64,000 nucleotides of DNA, taken from the NCBI RefSeq assembly GCF_004342025.1, contig NZ_SLWN01000002.1:124001-188000 (forward strand), written 5' to 3'. Below are positions 51,075 to 59,920 of this stretch, in pieces. Both the position numbers and the translations under genes were made by a program. The notes below the pieces were generated by a model that was not told the origin of the DNA, ran no database searches, and was given only the letters and a program-made list of their open reading frames with translations. The stretch is from Kribbella steppae. GTDB lineage: Bacteria; Actinomycetota; Actinomycetes; Propionibacteriales; Kribbellaceae. Position 1 is the stretch's first letter. Each line of letters begins with the position of its first letter.

Positions 51075-52361
51075 ATGTCCTTGACCTACCCCATCGCGGA
51101 ACAGACGCTGGACAACGGCTTACGCGTCGTCGTCAGCTCGGACCGCGCCGTACCGATCGTCGCCGTGAACCTCTGGTACGACGTCGGATCGCGCCACGAG
51201 CCGCCGGGACTGACCGGCTTTGCGCACCTGTTCGAGCACCTGATGTTCCAGGGATCGCGCAACGTCGCGTCCGGCCAGCACTTCAGCCTGCTGGAGACCG
51301 CCGGTGCGAGCCTGAACGCGAGCACCTTCTTCGACCGGACCAACTACTTCGAGTCGCTGCCCAGTGGCGGACTCGACCTGGCCCTGTGGCTCGAGGCGGA
51401 CCGGATGGGCTACCTGCTCGACGCGGTCAACCAGGAGAACCTGGACAACCAGCGCGACGTGGTCAAGGAGGAGAAGCGGCAGAGCTACGACAACCGCCCG
51501 TACGGCGATTCCTACGAGCGGCTGGTCAAGCTCACCTTCCCCGACGACCACCCGTACGCGCATATGACGATCGGCTCGATGGCCGACCTCGACGCCGCCT
51601 CGGTGGAGGACGTGCACGCGTTCTTCCGCAAGTACTACGGCCCGAACAACGCGGTCCTGACGATCGTCGGTGACGTCTCCGAGGAGGACGCCTTCGACGC
51701 GGCCAAGCGGTACTTCGGCCACCTGCCGGCGATCCCCAAGCCACCGGCCGCTCCGGACGGCACGATCGGACCGCTGACCGAGGTACTACGCGACGACGTC
51801 GTCTCCGACGTACCGTCCGACCTGATCACGATGATGTTCCGGCTGCCGGTCGACGGGACGCCGGAGCTGGACGCGGCCGGTCTCGCGCTCGACATCCTCG
51901 CCGCCGGCCAGAGCGGCCGGCTGAACCGCCGCCTGGTCCGCGACGAGCAGATCGCGCAGTCGGTGTCCGGCGGTGCGCTTCCGTTGATCGGCGGCGTCTC
52001 GTTCGGCACGCTGACCGGGATCGCCTCCGACGGCGTCGACCTGCAGAAGGTCGAGGACGCGCTGCTCGAGGAGATCGAGAAGCTGGCCGAGGGCGGCATC
52101 ACCGAGGACGAACTGGCCACCGTTCAGGCGCAGGCCGAGCGGGACTGGCTGGAGCAGTTGGCCACGTGCGCCGGGCGGGCCGACGAGATCTCCCACCACG
52201 CGCTGCTGTTCGGCGACCCGAACCGGATCAACACCCGGATCGACCAGGTCCGCGCAGTCACCGTCGAGCAGGTGCAGGCCGCGGCGGCCAAGTGGCTCCG
52301 CGCGTCCGGTCGCGCTCAGGTGACCTACCGCCGTACCGAGACGGCAGGAGAGCAGGCATGA
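51075..52361 (+). CDS. M16 family zinc protease, catalytic subunit
   Basis: This 428-residue insulinase/processing-peptidase-like protein carries the inverted zinc motif HXXEH as LTGFAHLFEHLMFQGS (near residue 50). The distal Glu is about 75 residues later in NQRDVVKEEKRQSYDNRPYG. Two M16 half-clam domains are present. No signal peptide is visible, so it should be cytoplasmic. GGGTGG lies 6 bases before the ATG. The next gene overlaps by four bases and encodes the non-catalytic partner; the pair forms one clam-shaped protease. Confidence 0.92.
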   Translation: MSLTYPIAEQTLDNGLRVVVSSDRAVPIVAVNLWYDVGSRHEPPGLTGFAHLFEHLMFQGSRNVASGQHFSLLETAGASLNASTFFDRTNYFESLPSGGLDLALWLEADRMGYLLDAVNQENLDNQRDVVKEEKRQSYDNRPYGDSYERLVKLTFPDDHPYAHMTIGSMADLDAASVEDVHAFFRKYYGPNNAVLTIVGDVSEEDAFDAAKRYFGHLPAIPKPPAAPDGTIGPLTEVLRDDVVSDVPSDLITMMFRLPVDGTPELDAAGLALDILAAGQSGRLNRRLVRDEQIAQSVSGGALPLIGGVSFGTLTGIASDGVDLQKVEDALLEEIEKLAEGGITEDELATVQAQAERDWLEQLATCAGRADEISHHALLFGDPNRINTRIDQVRAVTVEQVQAAAAKWLRASGRAQVTYRRTETAGEQA

Positions 52362-53707
52362 ACCAGGTTCTGACCACCCCACCGGCCGTCGGCGCTCCCC
52401 GCCCGTGGAAGTTCCCGGCGTCGACCACGACGACGACCGCCACCGGGACCCCGGTGCACGTCTTCGACCGCCCGGGCCAGTACGTCGCCACCGTCCGGGT
52501 GACGATCGCAATGCCGCTGATCGCCGAGCCGCGTGAGCTCGAGGGCGTCGCGACGATCATGTCCCGGACCCTCGACGAGGGCACCGAGCTGCGGTCGGCG
52601 AACGAGTTCGCGGCTGCCCTCGAGCGGCACGGAGCGGCGTACGGCGTGGATGTCAGCTCGGACGCGCTGCACGTGGAGATCTCGGTGCCGGTGTCACACC
52701 TGGCCCCGGCGGTGCAGCTGCTCGCCGAGGCGGTCACCCGGCCCGCGTTCAACCAGGCCGACGTCGGCCGGCACGTGACGATCCGGCTCGGCGAGATCAA
52801 CCAGGAGCGGGCGAACGCCGGCTACCGCGCCCGCGAGGCGTTCGCGGCGAACCTGTTCGACCAGTCGACGCGGCGCTCCCGCCCGACCGCGGGTACGCCG
52901 GACACGGTCCGGCCGCTGACCAATGTGCAGGTGGCCGAGTTCTACCGGGACAACATCGGCCCGGGCCGGGCGCAGATCCTGTTCGCGGGTGACGCGACCG
53001 GCGTCGACGTGGCCGGGATCATCGACGAGGCGTTCGGCGGCTGGACCTCCGCGGCGGGGCCGGCGGTGGAGACGCCCGAGCCGCTCTTCATCCCGGGCGA
53101 TCGCGTCGTACTGGTCGACCGGCCGGGTTCAGTGCAGAGCCAGCTCTTGATCGGCTGCGCCGGTCCGGACCGCCGCGATCCCGCCTGGGGCGCGGCCGCG
53201 GTCGCGAACCACGTGGTCGGTGGCACGATCACCTCTCGCGTCGACACCGTGCTGCGCGAGGAGAAGGGCTACACCTACGGCACGCGGACCAGCTTCGCCG
53301 CACCGCGGAAGGGCGGCACGTTCAGCCTCGGCGGCGCCGTCCGCACCGAGGTGACCGGCGCCGCGATCAGCGACGCGCTCCGGATCCTGCGGGAGGCGCG
53401 CGACGGGCTGACCGAGCAGGAGGTCCAGGAGGCTAAGGACAGCCTGATCCGGACGGCCCCGCTGCGGTACGAGCAGGCCGACTCGGTCGCCCAGCAGGTC
53501 GGCAGCAACATCGCGAACGGCGTACCGATCGGCTTCGCCGACACCTACCTGACCCAGATCGCCGCCACCACCGCCGACCAGGCCACCGAGGCCTACCGCC
53601 GGTACGTCGGAACCAACGGCCTACTGGTCGTCGTCGTAGGGGAAGCGAAGGACGTCCGGCCCCAGCTCACCGAGCTGGCGTTGGGCGACCTGATCGAACT
53701 GAGCTGA
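52358..53707 (+). CDS. M16 family protein, non-catalytic subunit
   Basis: This 449-residue protein has the M16 fold (for example SRTLDEGTELRSANEFAAAL early and EEKGYTYGTRTSFAAPRKGG in the C-terminal half). It lacks HXXEH: the equivalent position reads VATIMSRTLDEG. The R/Y motif (YTYGTRTSF) that binds substrate backbone is retained. This is the usual arrangement of heterodimeric M16B proteases, in which one subunit supplies zinc and the other the substrate-binding R/Y pair. The ATG overlaps the stop of the catalytic subunit (ATGA). Confidence 0.92.
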   Translation: MNQVLTTPPAVGAPRPWKFPASTTTTTATGTPVHVFDRPGQYVATVRVTIAMPLIAEPRELEGVATIMSRTLDEGTELRSANEFAAALERHGAAYGVDVSSDALHVEISVPVSHLAPAVQLLAEAVTRPAFNQADVGRHVTIRLGEINQERANAGYRAREAFAANLFDQSTRRSRPTAGTPDTVRPLTNVQVAEFYRDNIGPGRAQILFAGDATGVDVAGIIDEAFGGWTSAAGPAVETPEPLFIPGDRVVLVDRPGSVQSQLLIGCAGPDRRDPAWGAAAVANHVVGGTITSRVDTVLREEKGYTYGTRTSFAAPRKGGTFSLGGAVRTEVTGAAISDALRILREARDGLTEQEVQEAKDSLIRTAPLRYEQADSVAQQVGSNIANGVPIGFADTYLTQIAATTADQATEAYRRYVGTNGLLVVVVGEAKDVRPQLTELALGDLIELS

Positions 53708-53717
53708 CGGACCTGCC

Positions 53718-53754
53718 CTCCTCTGCTCAGTCACCGGGGCACTGAGCAGAGGAG
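53718..53754 (+). terminator. 14-bp hairpin ending the M16 operon and covering the next ribosome site
   Basis: Arms 53718-53731 and 53741-53754 (ctcctctgctcagt / actgagcagaggag) pair perfectly around a 9-base loop, 10 bases after the M16 stop. The right arm contains GAGGAG, the Shine-Dalgarno for the ATG at 53759. It could end the M16 transcript or, in a read-through mRNA, block translation of the next gene. Confidence 0.65.
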
Positions 53755-53758
53755 CGGC

Positions 53759-54127
53759 ATGTCGTTCACGGATCGTCCCACCGACGCGACGGACCGGACC
53801 CACACTTTCTGGGGGCCGACGTACCCGCTCCAGCCCGGATTCCCGAACCAGCCCGCGTACGGCATCCTGCGGGACCACTCGCAGGCCACCGTCTCACTCG
53901 TGCTCGGCGCGATCGCGCTGTGCACCGGCCTGCTGATCGTCTCGCCGGTGGCCTGGTGGCTCGGCAGCCAAGCCCTCGCCGAGATCGACGCGTCGCCCGG
54001 CGTCTACAACAACCGGGGCATGGCTCAGGCCGGGCAGATCTGCGGCCTCATCGGCACCGCACTGCTCGGCATCGGCCTGCTGATCGTCTTGGGGATGTTC
54101 GCGCTGTTCGCCTTCTCTGCGGCCTAG
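53759..54127 (+). CDS. DUF4190 family membrane protein
   Basis: This 122-residue protein has a polar Pro/Thr-rich N terminus of about 40 residues and two hydrophobic helices. Between them is the DUF4190 loop WWLGSQALAEIDASPGVYNN and then GMAQAGQICGLIGTALLGIG. It is typical of small actinobacterial membrane proteins of unknown function. Its ribosome site lies within a 14-bp hairpin. It converges on the CBS-domain gene 21 bases downstream. Confidence 0.85.
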   Translation: MSFTDRPTDATDRTHTFWGPTYPLQPGFPNQPAYGILRDHSQATVSLVLGAIALCTGLLIVSPVAWWLGSQALAEIDASPGVYNNRGMAQAGQICGLIGTALLGIGLLIVLGMFALFAFSAA

Positions 54128-54148
54128 CTGCTGCTGTAGCCGCTCCGC

Positions 54149-54574
54149 CTACCTGCTGATGTAGTTCGACAGTTGCTCGCGCTCGAACTCGAGCTCGCCG
54201 ATCCGGGACTTGACCACGTCGCCGATGCTGACCAGACCGGTCAGCGAACCGTCGACCACGACCGGAACGTGCCGGATCCGGCGGTCCGTCATCAGCCGCA
54301 TCAGGTTGTCGATGTGGTCGTCCGGGCCGCAGGTGGCGACGTCGGCCGTCATGATCGAGCTGACCCGGACGTCTCCCGCGTCCGGGGTGGCGTTCCAGAG
54401 CCGGACGACGTCGCGCTCGGAGACGATACCGGCCACGGAGGACCCGTCCGGGCTCACGACCACGGCGCCGATGTTGTGGTCGGCCAGCAGGCTGAGCAGC
54501 TCGGTGATTGTGGCTTCTGGGGAGATGGTGACGACCTGGTTGCCCTTGCCGCGCAGTACGTCGTTGATCTTCAC
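54149..54574 (-). CDS. CBS-domain pair protein
   Basis: This 141-residue protein consists of two CBS domains (about 5-60 and 70-130), containing IGAVVVSPDGSSVAGIVSERD and RIRHVPVVVDGSLTGLVSIGD. The domains form one Bateman module, which binds adenosine nucleotides or similar ligands. It is close in length to mycobacterial Hrp1-like proteins, which are hypoxia-induced, though induction here is not shown. GTG at 54574 is chosen with AGGAGG 4 bases upstream. Confidence 0.92.
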   Translation of the reverse strand: MKINDVLRGKGNQVVTISPEATITELLSLLADHNIGAVVVSPDGSSVAGIVSERDVVRLWNATPDAGDVRVSSIMTADVATCGPDDHIDNLMRLMTDRRIRHVPVVVDGSLTGLVSIGDVVKSRIGELEFEREQLSNYISR

Positions 54575-54815
54575 GGAGCCTCCTGCAGATCGAGGGACCA
54601 ATACCCAAAGGTAGCGAAATCCGCCCCGAAGCGGCAGCCCTCACCGGTCACACCTTGTGATGAATCCCTGCATATCCACGTCACGCTCAGTAGCCAATCG
54701 CGAGGGCTTCCCCTCCATCGCCCCACCGCAACCCAGAACACCCCCGCCACCGCGCCACCAACGAACGACACTGCCGGACCCGGAGTAGTGACGAGGGCAT
54801 CGACGCCTTGCGCCA

Positions 54816-55496
54816 TCAGGTCACGAGCCGGCTGGTGAATCCCGCGTCGACGAGTCGGTTGTACGCAGCAAGGACATCGCCCGGGACGTCCTGCTCGACC
54901 GCGAAGCCGAGTGCCGGGTACTCGATGACTCGTTGGAGGTCGCCCACCAACATCTCGACGACCAGCGCCGCATCGCCGATGCTGCGCAGATACTCGGAGA
55001 ACTCGATCGGCTCCGAAGCACAGACGACCTGAACTTCCGGCCAGAGCTTGCGACACGTGGCAAAGGCACGCCGCTCCATGTACGGCTTGGAGATCAGCAG
55101 AACCGACTCGACCTGCACGCCTTCACGTGCGAGCAGATCCCTGGTGTGGGTGATGTTCTGTCCCGTGTTGGCGGCCTGGACTTCGACCGAGATCGCAGCC
55201 GCGGGAACCCCGAGCCCGATCGCGTGCTCGCGGTAGTGAATCGCCTCGCCCCGGGGAAACCGCCCGGCCGTCGTCGCACTGTTCGCACCAGTGAACACGA
55301 GCCTGGGAAACAGTTCGCGCCGGTACAGCTGAGCTGCCAACGCCGCGACACCCAGATCATGACTACCAAGACCGATCCCCACTGACGCCGACCGCAGCTC
55401 GTGATGCATCTGGTGGTAATCCCAGATCAACCGCGCATCCTCGTCCTGCCCATCGGACAACCAACGCGCACGCTCCGCGCCGAGCTCGCCAACCAT
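54816..55496 (-). CDS. YdcF/ElyC-like DUF218 family protein
   Basis: This 226-residue soluble protein has the DUF218 Rossmann-like domain. LGSHDLGVAALAAQLYRREL lies early, then LVFTGANSATTAGRFPRGEA (glycine-rich strand-loop) and ISKPYMERRAFATCRKLWPE. No membrane helix is present, so it is the cytoplasmic YdcF type rather than SanA or ElyC. E. coli YdcF binds S-adenosylmethionine, and the reaction is unknown. An ATG at 55496 begins the family-like part. Confidence 0.85.
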   Translation of the reverse strand: MVGELGAERARWLSDGQDEDARLIWDYHQMHHELRSASVGIGLGSHDLGVAALAAQLYRRELFPRLVFTGANSATTAGRFPRGEAIHYREHAIGLGVPAAAISVEVQAANTGQNITHTRDLLAREGVQVESVLLISKPYMERRAFATCRKLWPEVQVVCASEPIEFSEYLRSIGDAALVVEMLVGDLQRVIEYPALGFAVEQDVPGDVLAAYNRLVDAGFTSRLVT

Positions 55497-55560
55497 CGCT
55501 CAAGGCTAATCCAGCCACCGAACGCAACTCTCGTCCGGAGCGTCGCTCGAGCACTGTCGT

Positions 55561-55617
55561 CGAGTCGTGGATTCACGTCGTCCGACGGGCCAGTTCTCGA
55601 CCGAAATCCACGACTCG
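55561..55617. repeat. 13-bp inverted repeat upstream of the YdcF-like gene
   Basis: CGAGTCGTGGATT (55561-55573) and AATCCACGACTCG (55605-55617) are exact reverse complements 31 bases apart. They lie 65-121 bases upstream of the YdcF start, in the 336-base gap before the next plus-strand gene. The gap holds no gene that I can support. Confidence 0.6.
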
Positions 55618-55832
55618 GCGCAGGCCGCAGCTGGTCAGCCCTTGATCACTGCCGCGATCACTCAGCAGACACCGAGAGTTGACCGCACACGGCGCCAACC
55701 GCGCCGACCTGTCCACACCCGTCCGCGCACTGCGCCGAAGGCGGTCAGTAAGTCAGCCGCCGCGAAGCGGCGTCCTTTCACCGGGATCGCGGTTGTGGTC
55801 GCGTTGGGCTGGGACGTGCGTAGGGTGGGTGG

Positions 55833-56522
55833 GTGAGCTCAATCGTTCCGGGTCCCCAGAAGAAGCTCGAAGAGGAGATCACCGCGGCGCGCGCCGGCGC
55901 CAAGCCGCTCAACGCGGGTGACCTCAACCCGTCCGCGCCGAAGCAGGAACAGCTCGTCGGCCTCGACGACTGGCCGCCGACCGTGCGGACCGTGGTCGAG
56001 GCAGACCACGACCGCGTAGCCGCACTGGTGAGCAACCGGCGGAGGACCGCCGATCACTCAGTGCCCGAGGTCGTCCGCGGCCTGGACGAGTTGCTCGACC
56101 AGATCGCCGAACGGCTCCAGGCCGACAAACCACGCCTGCTGCGCAAGCCCACGGCGGCCGCCACCGAGGTCGAGCTGGACGATGTGGCAGAGCTCCTCGG
56201 CATCCCGCCCGACGAGCTCGCCGCGGCACCAGGCCGGGCCGAACGTCGTACGGCGCTGCGCACGATCAAACAGCTCCGCGGCGAGCTGAAGGAGCTCGAG
56301 ACTTCACACGACCACTCCCGGCTCACCCGGCTGGTCACCTTCGTCGTCCGACTGGCCCTGGTCATCGACGGCGTCCCGGAAACAGCCGGCGCGTTGGCCC
56401 CGATCGCCCTGGACCGCTACGCCAACGCCGTGCCGGACGTCCAGTGGGACTGGACCTTCCAGCAAAAACTCGAGTTCTGGCAGGAGACCCACAAGACGCT
56501 GGCGGCGCGGTCCAGCAGCTGA
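55833..56522 (+). CDS. Hypothetical protein, helical, unknown family
   Basis: This 229-residue soluble acidic protein is rich in Ala, Leu, Glu and Arg and predicted by eye to be mainly helical. It has a coiled-coil-like stretch TALRTIKQLRGELKELETSH (about residues 138-157). The C-terminal part ends with an aromatic motif DVQWDWTFQQKLEFWQETHK. There is no signal peptide or membrane segment, and I do not recognise a family. GTG at 55833 is chosen after AGGGTGG. It converges on the sugar-transporter operon 26 bases away. Confidence 0.7.
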   Translation: MSSIVPGPQKKLEEEITAARAGAKPLNAGDLNPSAPKQEQLVGLDDWPPTVRTVVEADHDRVAALVSNRRRTADHSVPEVVRGLDELLDQIAERLQADKPRLLRKPTAAATEVELDDVAELLGIPPDELAAAPGRAERRTALRTIKQLRGELKELETSHDHSRLTRLVTFVVRLALVIDGVPETAGALAPIALDRYANAVPDVQWDWTFQQKLEFWQETHKTLAARSSS

Positions 56523-56547
56523 TCGACCGGCCGCCGCGCAGCGGTGT

Positions 56548-57375
56548 CTAACCCTTGATCGCGCCGCCCAGCGCGAACGCGCCGCCGAGCTTCCTGCTGA
56601 GGAGCAGGTAGAGCAGGAGGACCGGGGTGGTGTAGATGAGGGAGTACGCCGCCAGCTGCCCGTAGTTGGGTTCGCCGTACTGGCCGAAGAACGTGAAGAT
56701 GCTGACGGAGGCGGGGAGGCGTTCCGGGGAGAGCAGGAGCATGAAGGGGACGAAGAAGTTGCCCCACATGCCGATGAAGGTGAAGATCAGCACCACCGCG
56801 ATCCCCGGCCACATCAGTGGCAGGACGATGCTGCGCAGAGCCTGCATGCTGCCGGCGCCGTCCACCCAGGCGGCTTCCTCGAGGGAGATCGGTACGCCGT
56901 CCATGAACGTCTTGGTCAGCCAGATCGCGAACGGCAGCGAACTGGTCGCCATGAACATGATCGTGCCGCCGAGCGTGTCGATCAGGTTGAGCTGAACGAA
57001 CAGGCCGTACACCGGCACCATGACCGCGGTGATCGGCAACCCGGTGCAGAACAGCACGGTCAGCAGGAACGGCCGGTTGAACTTCGACTTGAAGCGGGAC
57101 AGCGGGTACGCCGCCAGCACCGCACAAATCATCGTGAGCAGTGCCGCCCCACCACACAGCACCACGCCGTTGAACACGGGCCGGTACGTCGTGTCAGTGT
57201 TCAGCACCGCCTTGAAGTTCCCCAGCGTCGGGCTGGTCGGGAACTCCACCCGTAGGCCGGCGGTCCGGTTGATCGAGGCGAACAGCACCCAGAGCAGCGG
57301 CAGCACGAACAGTACGCCGATCGCCAGCAGGACAAGGTTCGCGCTCAGCTTGCTGATCCGATCGCGGGCGATCAT
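56548..57375 (-). CDS. Carbohydrate ABC transporter permease (MalG type)
   Basis: This 275-residue membrane protein has six helices and the EAA loop PISLEEAAWVDGAGSMQALR, which contacts the ATPase. It matches the MalG/UgpE half of binding-protein-dependent sugar importers. Its ATG overlaps the stop of the MalF-type gene by four bases. No ATP-binding gene is in the operon; actinobacteria often share one MsiK-like ATPase between sugar importers, so the energy subunit is probably encoded elsewhere. Confidence 0.93.
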   Translation of the reverse strand: MIARDRISKLSANLVLLAIGVLFVLPLLWVLFASINRTAGLRVEFPTSPTLGNFKAVLNTDTTYRPVFNGVVLCGGAALLTMICAVLAAYPLSRFKSKFNRPFLLTVLFCTGLPITAVMVPVYGLFVQLNLIDTLGGTIMFMATSSLPFAIWLTKTFMDGVPISLEEAAWVDGAGSMQALRSIVLPLMWPGIAVVLIFTFIGMWGNFFVPFMLLLSPERLPASVSIFTFFGQYGEPNYGQLAAYSLIYTTPVLLLYLLLSRKLGGAFALGGAIKG

Positions 57376-58313
57376 GCGGCCTCCGAGTTCAGTCCACGCA
57401 GGTAGATCAGCGAGAACACCGCGCCGATCAGCAGCATCACCAGGGCGATCGCCGTACCGTAGCCGATCTGGGAGAAGCTGAACGCCTGCTCGTACATGTA
57501 CAGCGGCAGCGTCTGGCTCTTGGTGCCGGGGCCACCGCGGGTCATCGCGTAGATGAGACCGAACACGCTCAGCGTCTGCAGCGTGATCAGCATCAGGTTG
57601 GTCATGATCGCCCGGCTGATCATCGGCAGCGTGACGAAGATCAGCCGCCGCAGACCGGTCGCGCCGTCCATCTCGGCCGACTCCTCGATCTCCTTCGGTA
57701 CTTCGCTCAAGGCTGCCGAGTACACCAGCATCGAGAACGCCGTACCGCGCCAGATGTTGGCCAGCGAGACCGCGATGATCGGTGCCGCGTACAACCAGTC
57801 CTGGTCGGGCAGGCCGACCGCGTGCAGCATCACGTTCAGCGTGCCCTCGTCGTTGAAGAACGCGCTGAGCAGGTACGCCGCCACCACCTCGGGCAGCACC
57901 CAGGCACCGATCACCGCCGTACCGACGAAGTTGCGGATCACCTTGGTGGACTTGCGCATCAGCAAGGCCAGGCCGAGCCCGAGGGTGTTCTGGCCGATGA
58001 TCGCGGAGATCAGCGTGAACACCAGGGTCAGCCAGATCGCGTTGGTGAACGCGCCGCTGCCGAAGGCCTTCCGGAAGTTGTCCAGTCCGACGAAACTCAC
58101 GTTCGCGGCGCCGGTGCCGGTGAGCGCCATGTTGGTGAACGCGGCGTACAGGCAGTAGATGATCGGGCCGGCCAGGAAGACCAGCATCAGCCCGATCGCC
58201 GGTGTCAGCGGCAACATCTTGGCCAGTTTGGCGCCTCGCGGCCGCCCGTTCCGTCCGGACTTCTTACCGGACGGAGCGGGCTTGGCCGAGGCCGGGGCGA
58301 CTGTCGTCGTCAC
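57372..58313 (-). CDS. Carbohydrate ABC transporter permease (MalF type)
   Basis: This 313-residue membrane protein has a basic N terminus (PAPSGKKSGRNGRPRG), six helices, and the EAA loop PKEIEESAEMDGATGLRRLI. It pairs with the downstream MalG-type subunit to form the pore of a sugar importer. It follows the binding-protein gene by 27 bases, so the order is lipoprotein, MalF-type, MalG-type, all under one promoter. The substrate is unknown. Confidence 0.93.
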   Translation of the reverse strand: MTTTVAPASAKPAPSGKKSGRNGRPRGAKLAKMLPLTPAIGLMLVFLAGPIIYCLYAAFTNMALTGTGAANVSFVGLDNFRKAFGSGAFTNAIWLTLVFTLISAIIGQNTLGLGLALLMRKSTKVIRNFVGTAVIGAWVLPEVVAAYLLSAFFNDEGTLNVMLHAVGLPDQDWLYAAPIIAVSLANIWRGTAFSMLVYSAALSEVPKEIEESAEMDGATGLRRLIFVTLPMISRAIMTNLMLITLQTLSVFGLIYAMTRGGPGTKSQTLPLYMYEQAFSFSQIGYGTAIALVMLLIGAVFSLIYLRGLNSEAA

Positions 58314-58340
58314 AGGGGCAGTTCCTTCGTCAGACCGGCG

Positions 58341-59738
58341 CTACTGGCCGCCGCTGTCGGTGGTCGTCTTGTCCTTGCTGACAATGCCTTCGACGGCCTC
58401 GTCGTAGTTCTTCGCGGCCTCGTCCGGCGACGACTGCCCGGTCATCACCGCCTCCATCGCGGTGATGATCTCGTTGGAGACCTTCGGGTACTCCGCGTAG
58501 GCCGGCCGGTACACGGTGACCGAGACCAGGTCGGTGAAGAACTGGGTGCTCTTCGCGGACGACTTGTACGCCGCGTCGGAGGCGACGTCCTTGCGGACCG
58601 CGATCTGCGCACCCTCGGTGGCGTACTTGGCCGCGTTCTTCTGGGTCTGCAGCGTCTTGATCAGGTTCCAGGCCGCATCCGGGTTCTTCGACTTGGCCGG
58701 GATGGCCCAGGTCCAGCCGCCGGAGAGGCTGACCTTGCCCTTGCCGCCGCCGTCCTGCGTCGGCATCGCGGTCTGGCCGAGCACCTCACTCCACTGCGGC
58801 CACGGCTTCGCACCGGTCTTCTGCCAGTTCCCGTAGATCCACGAACCGTCCAGCGCGATCCCCAGCTTGCCGCCGGGAAGCAGTTCGGTTCCGACCTTGC
58901 TGCCCATGTTCGGGTCGAGCGCCTGCTTCGGTGTGGGTGCGAGACCCTCGCTGTAGATGGTCTTGATGAAGTTCAGCGAGTCCTTGAAGCCCTGGCTGCC
59001 GACGACCCACTTCTGCTGGTCGTTGTTGTAGAGGGTGTCCTTGGTGCCGTAGAGCAGCATCTCGAAGCCCTGCATGGCCGAGGCCTCACCCATCGGCTTG
59101 CCGGAGTACACGTTCAGCGGGATCACGCCGGGAACCTTCTGCTTGATGGCCCGGGCGGCGGTGAGGACGTCGTCCCAAGTCTTCGGCTGCCAGTCGGCAG
59201 GCAGTCCGGCCTTGGCGAAGAGTTGCTTGTTGTACCAGAGCGCACGCGTGTCGGTGCCGTCCGGGACGCCGTACGTCTTGCCGTCCAGCGCCTTCGCGGC
59301 ACCCTTGGCAGTGTCCTCGAACTGGCCCCACTGGTCCCAGCCCTTGATGTAGTCGTCGAGCGGCCGCAGGTAGCCGGCGGTGATGTCGGAGTTGATCAGG
59401 AAGGTGTCCTCGTAGACCACGTCCGGTGCGGTGTTCGGCGACCGCATCATCAGCTGCAGCTTGGTGTAGTAGTCGTTCTCGCTGGCCACGATGGGCAGGA
59501 TCTCGACCTTCGATCCGGGGTTGGCCGCCTCGTACTCGGTCTTGACACCGGCGAGGAAGTTCTTCATCACCGTGCCCGGACCCCACTGCTGGTACGCGAT
59601 CTTGATGTTCGCCGGACCGGCGCTCTGCGAGCCGCCCGCCTCCGGTTCCTTGGTCGTCGACCCCTGGCTGCAGGCCGAGACCGCCAGCAGCAGCGCACTC
59701 ACGGCGGCGGCTGCTTTGAAACGTTTCCTTGTCACCAT
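58341..59738 (-). CDS. Sugar-binding lipoprotein of an ABC importer
   Basis: This 465-residue extracellular solute-binding protein family 1 member has a basic start, a hydrophobic signal and a lipobox LLLAVSAC. The family motif region NPDAAWNLIKTLQTQKNAAK is near residue 345. Trp/Tyr/Asp-rich loops such as LDGSWIYGNWQ probably stack on sugar rings. ATG at 59738 is chosen because AAGGTGG lies 5 bases upstream; a GTG three codons earlier is possible. A promoter with a palindromic operator precedes it, and it heads the three-gene import operon. Confidence 0.92.
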   Translation of the reverse strand: MVTRKRFKAAAAVSALLLAVSACSQGSTTKEPEAGGSQSAGPANIKIAYQQWGPGTVMKNFLAGVKTEYEAANPGSKVEILPIVASENDYYTKLQLMMRSPNTAPDVVYEDTFLINSDITAGYLRPLDDYIKGWDQWGQFEDTAKGAAKALDGKTYGVPDGTDTRALWYNKQLFAKAGLPADWQPKTWDDVLTAARAIKQKVPGVIPLNVYSGKPMGEASAMQGFEMLLYGTKDTLYNNDQQKWVVGSQGFKDSLNFIKTIYSEGLAPTPKQALDPNMGSKVGTELLPGGKLGIALDGSWIYGNWQKTGAKPWPQWSEVLGQTAMPTQDGGGKGKVSLSGGWTWAIPAKSKNPDAAWNLIKTLQTQKNAAKYATEGAQIAVRKDVASDAAYKSSAKSTQFFTDLVSVTVYRPAYAEYPKVSNEIITAMEAVMTGQSSPDEAAKNYDEAVEGIVSKDKTTTDSGGQ

Positions 59739-59805
59739 CACGTCCACCTTCGGGCAATCGTTGTCATCCCGGTACCACGACCCAAACCCGCTGGGCTTTC
59801 TCGCG

Positions 59806-59856
59806 ACCGTAGGAGGCCGAGGTGGCCGAAGTCAATGCTTGACAGACAACGTTGTC
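59806..59856 (-). promoter_or_regulatory. Promoter and LacI-type operator of the sugar importer
   Basis: On the minus strand TTGACT (59835-59830) and TACGGT (59811-59806) are 18 bases apart. Upstream of the -35 lies GACAACGTTGTC (59845-59856), a perfect 12-bp palindrome with the central CG typical of LacI-family operators. A related half-site (GACAACG) recurs near 59760, between promoter and start codon. No LacI regulator gene is in the window. Confidence 0.6.
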
Positions 59857-59920
59857 CCGGTCTGTGGGCGCTGACGCGGTGACCGGCACGTAACGATCCG
59901 GTCACCTCATTGTCATACCT

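Noticed and set aside
57822..59882. Long plus-strand frame opposite the sugar-transporter genes
   Set aside because: The translation is low-complexity and Arg/Val/Leu-rich, while the minus strand encodes canonical ABC-transporter subunits.
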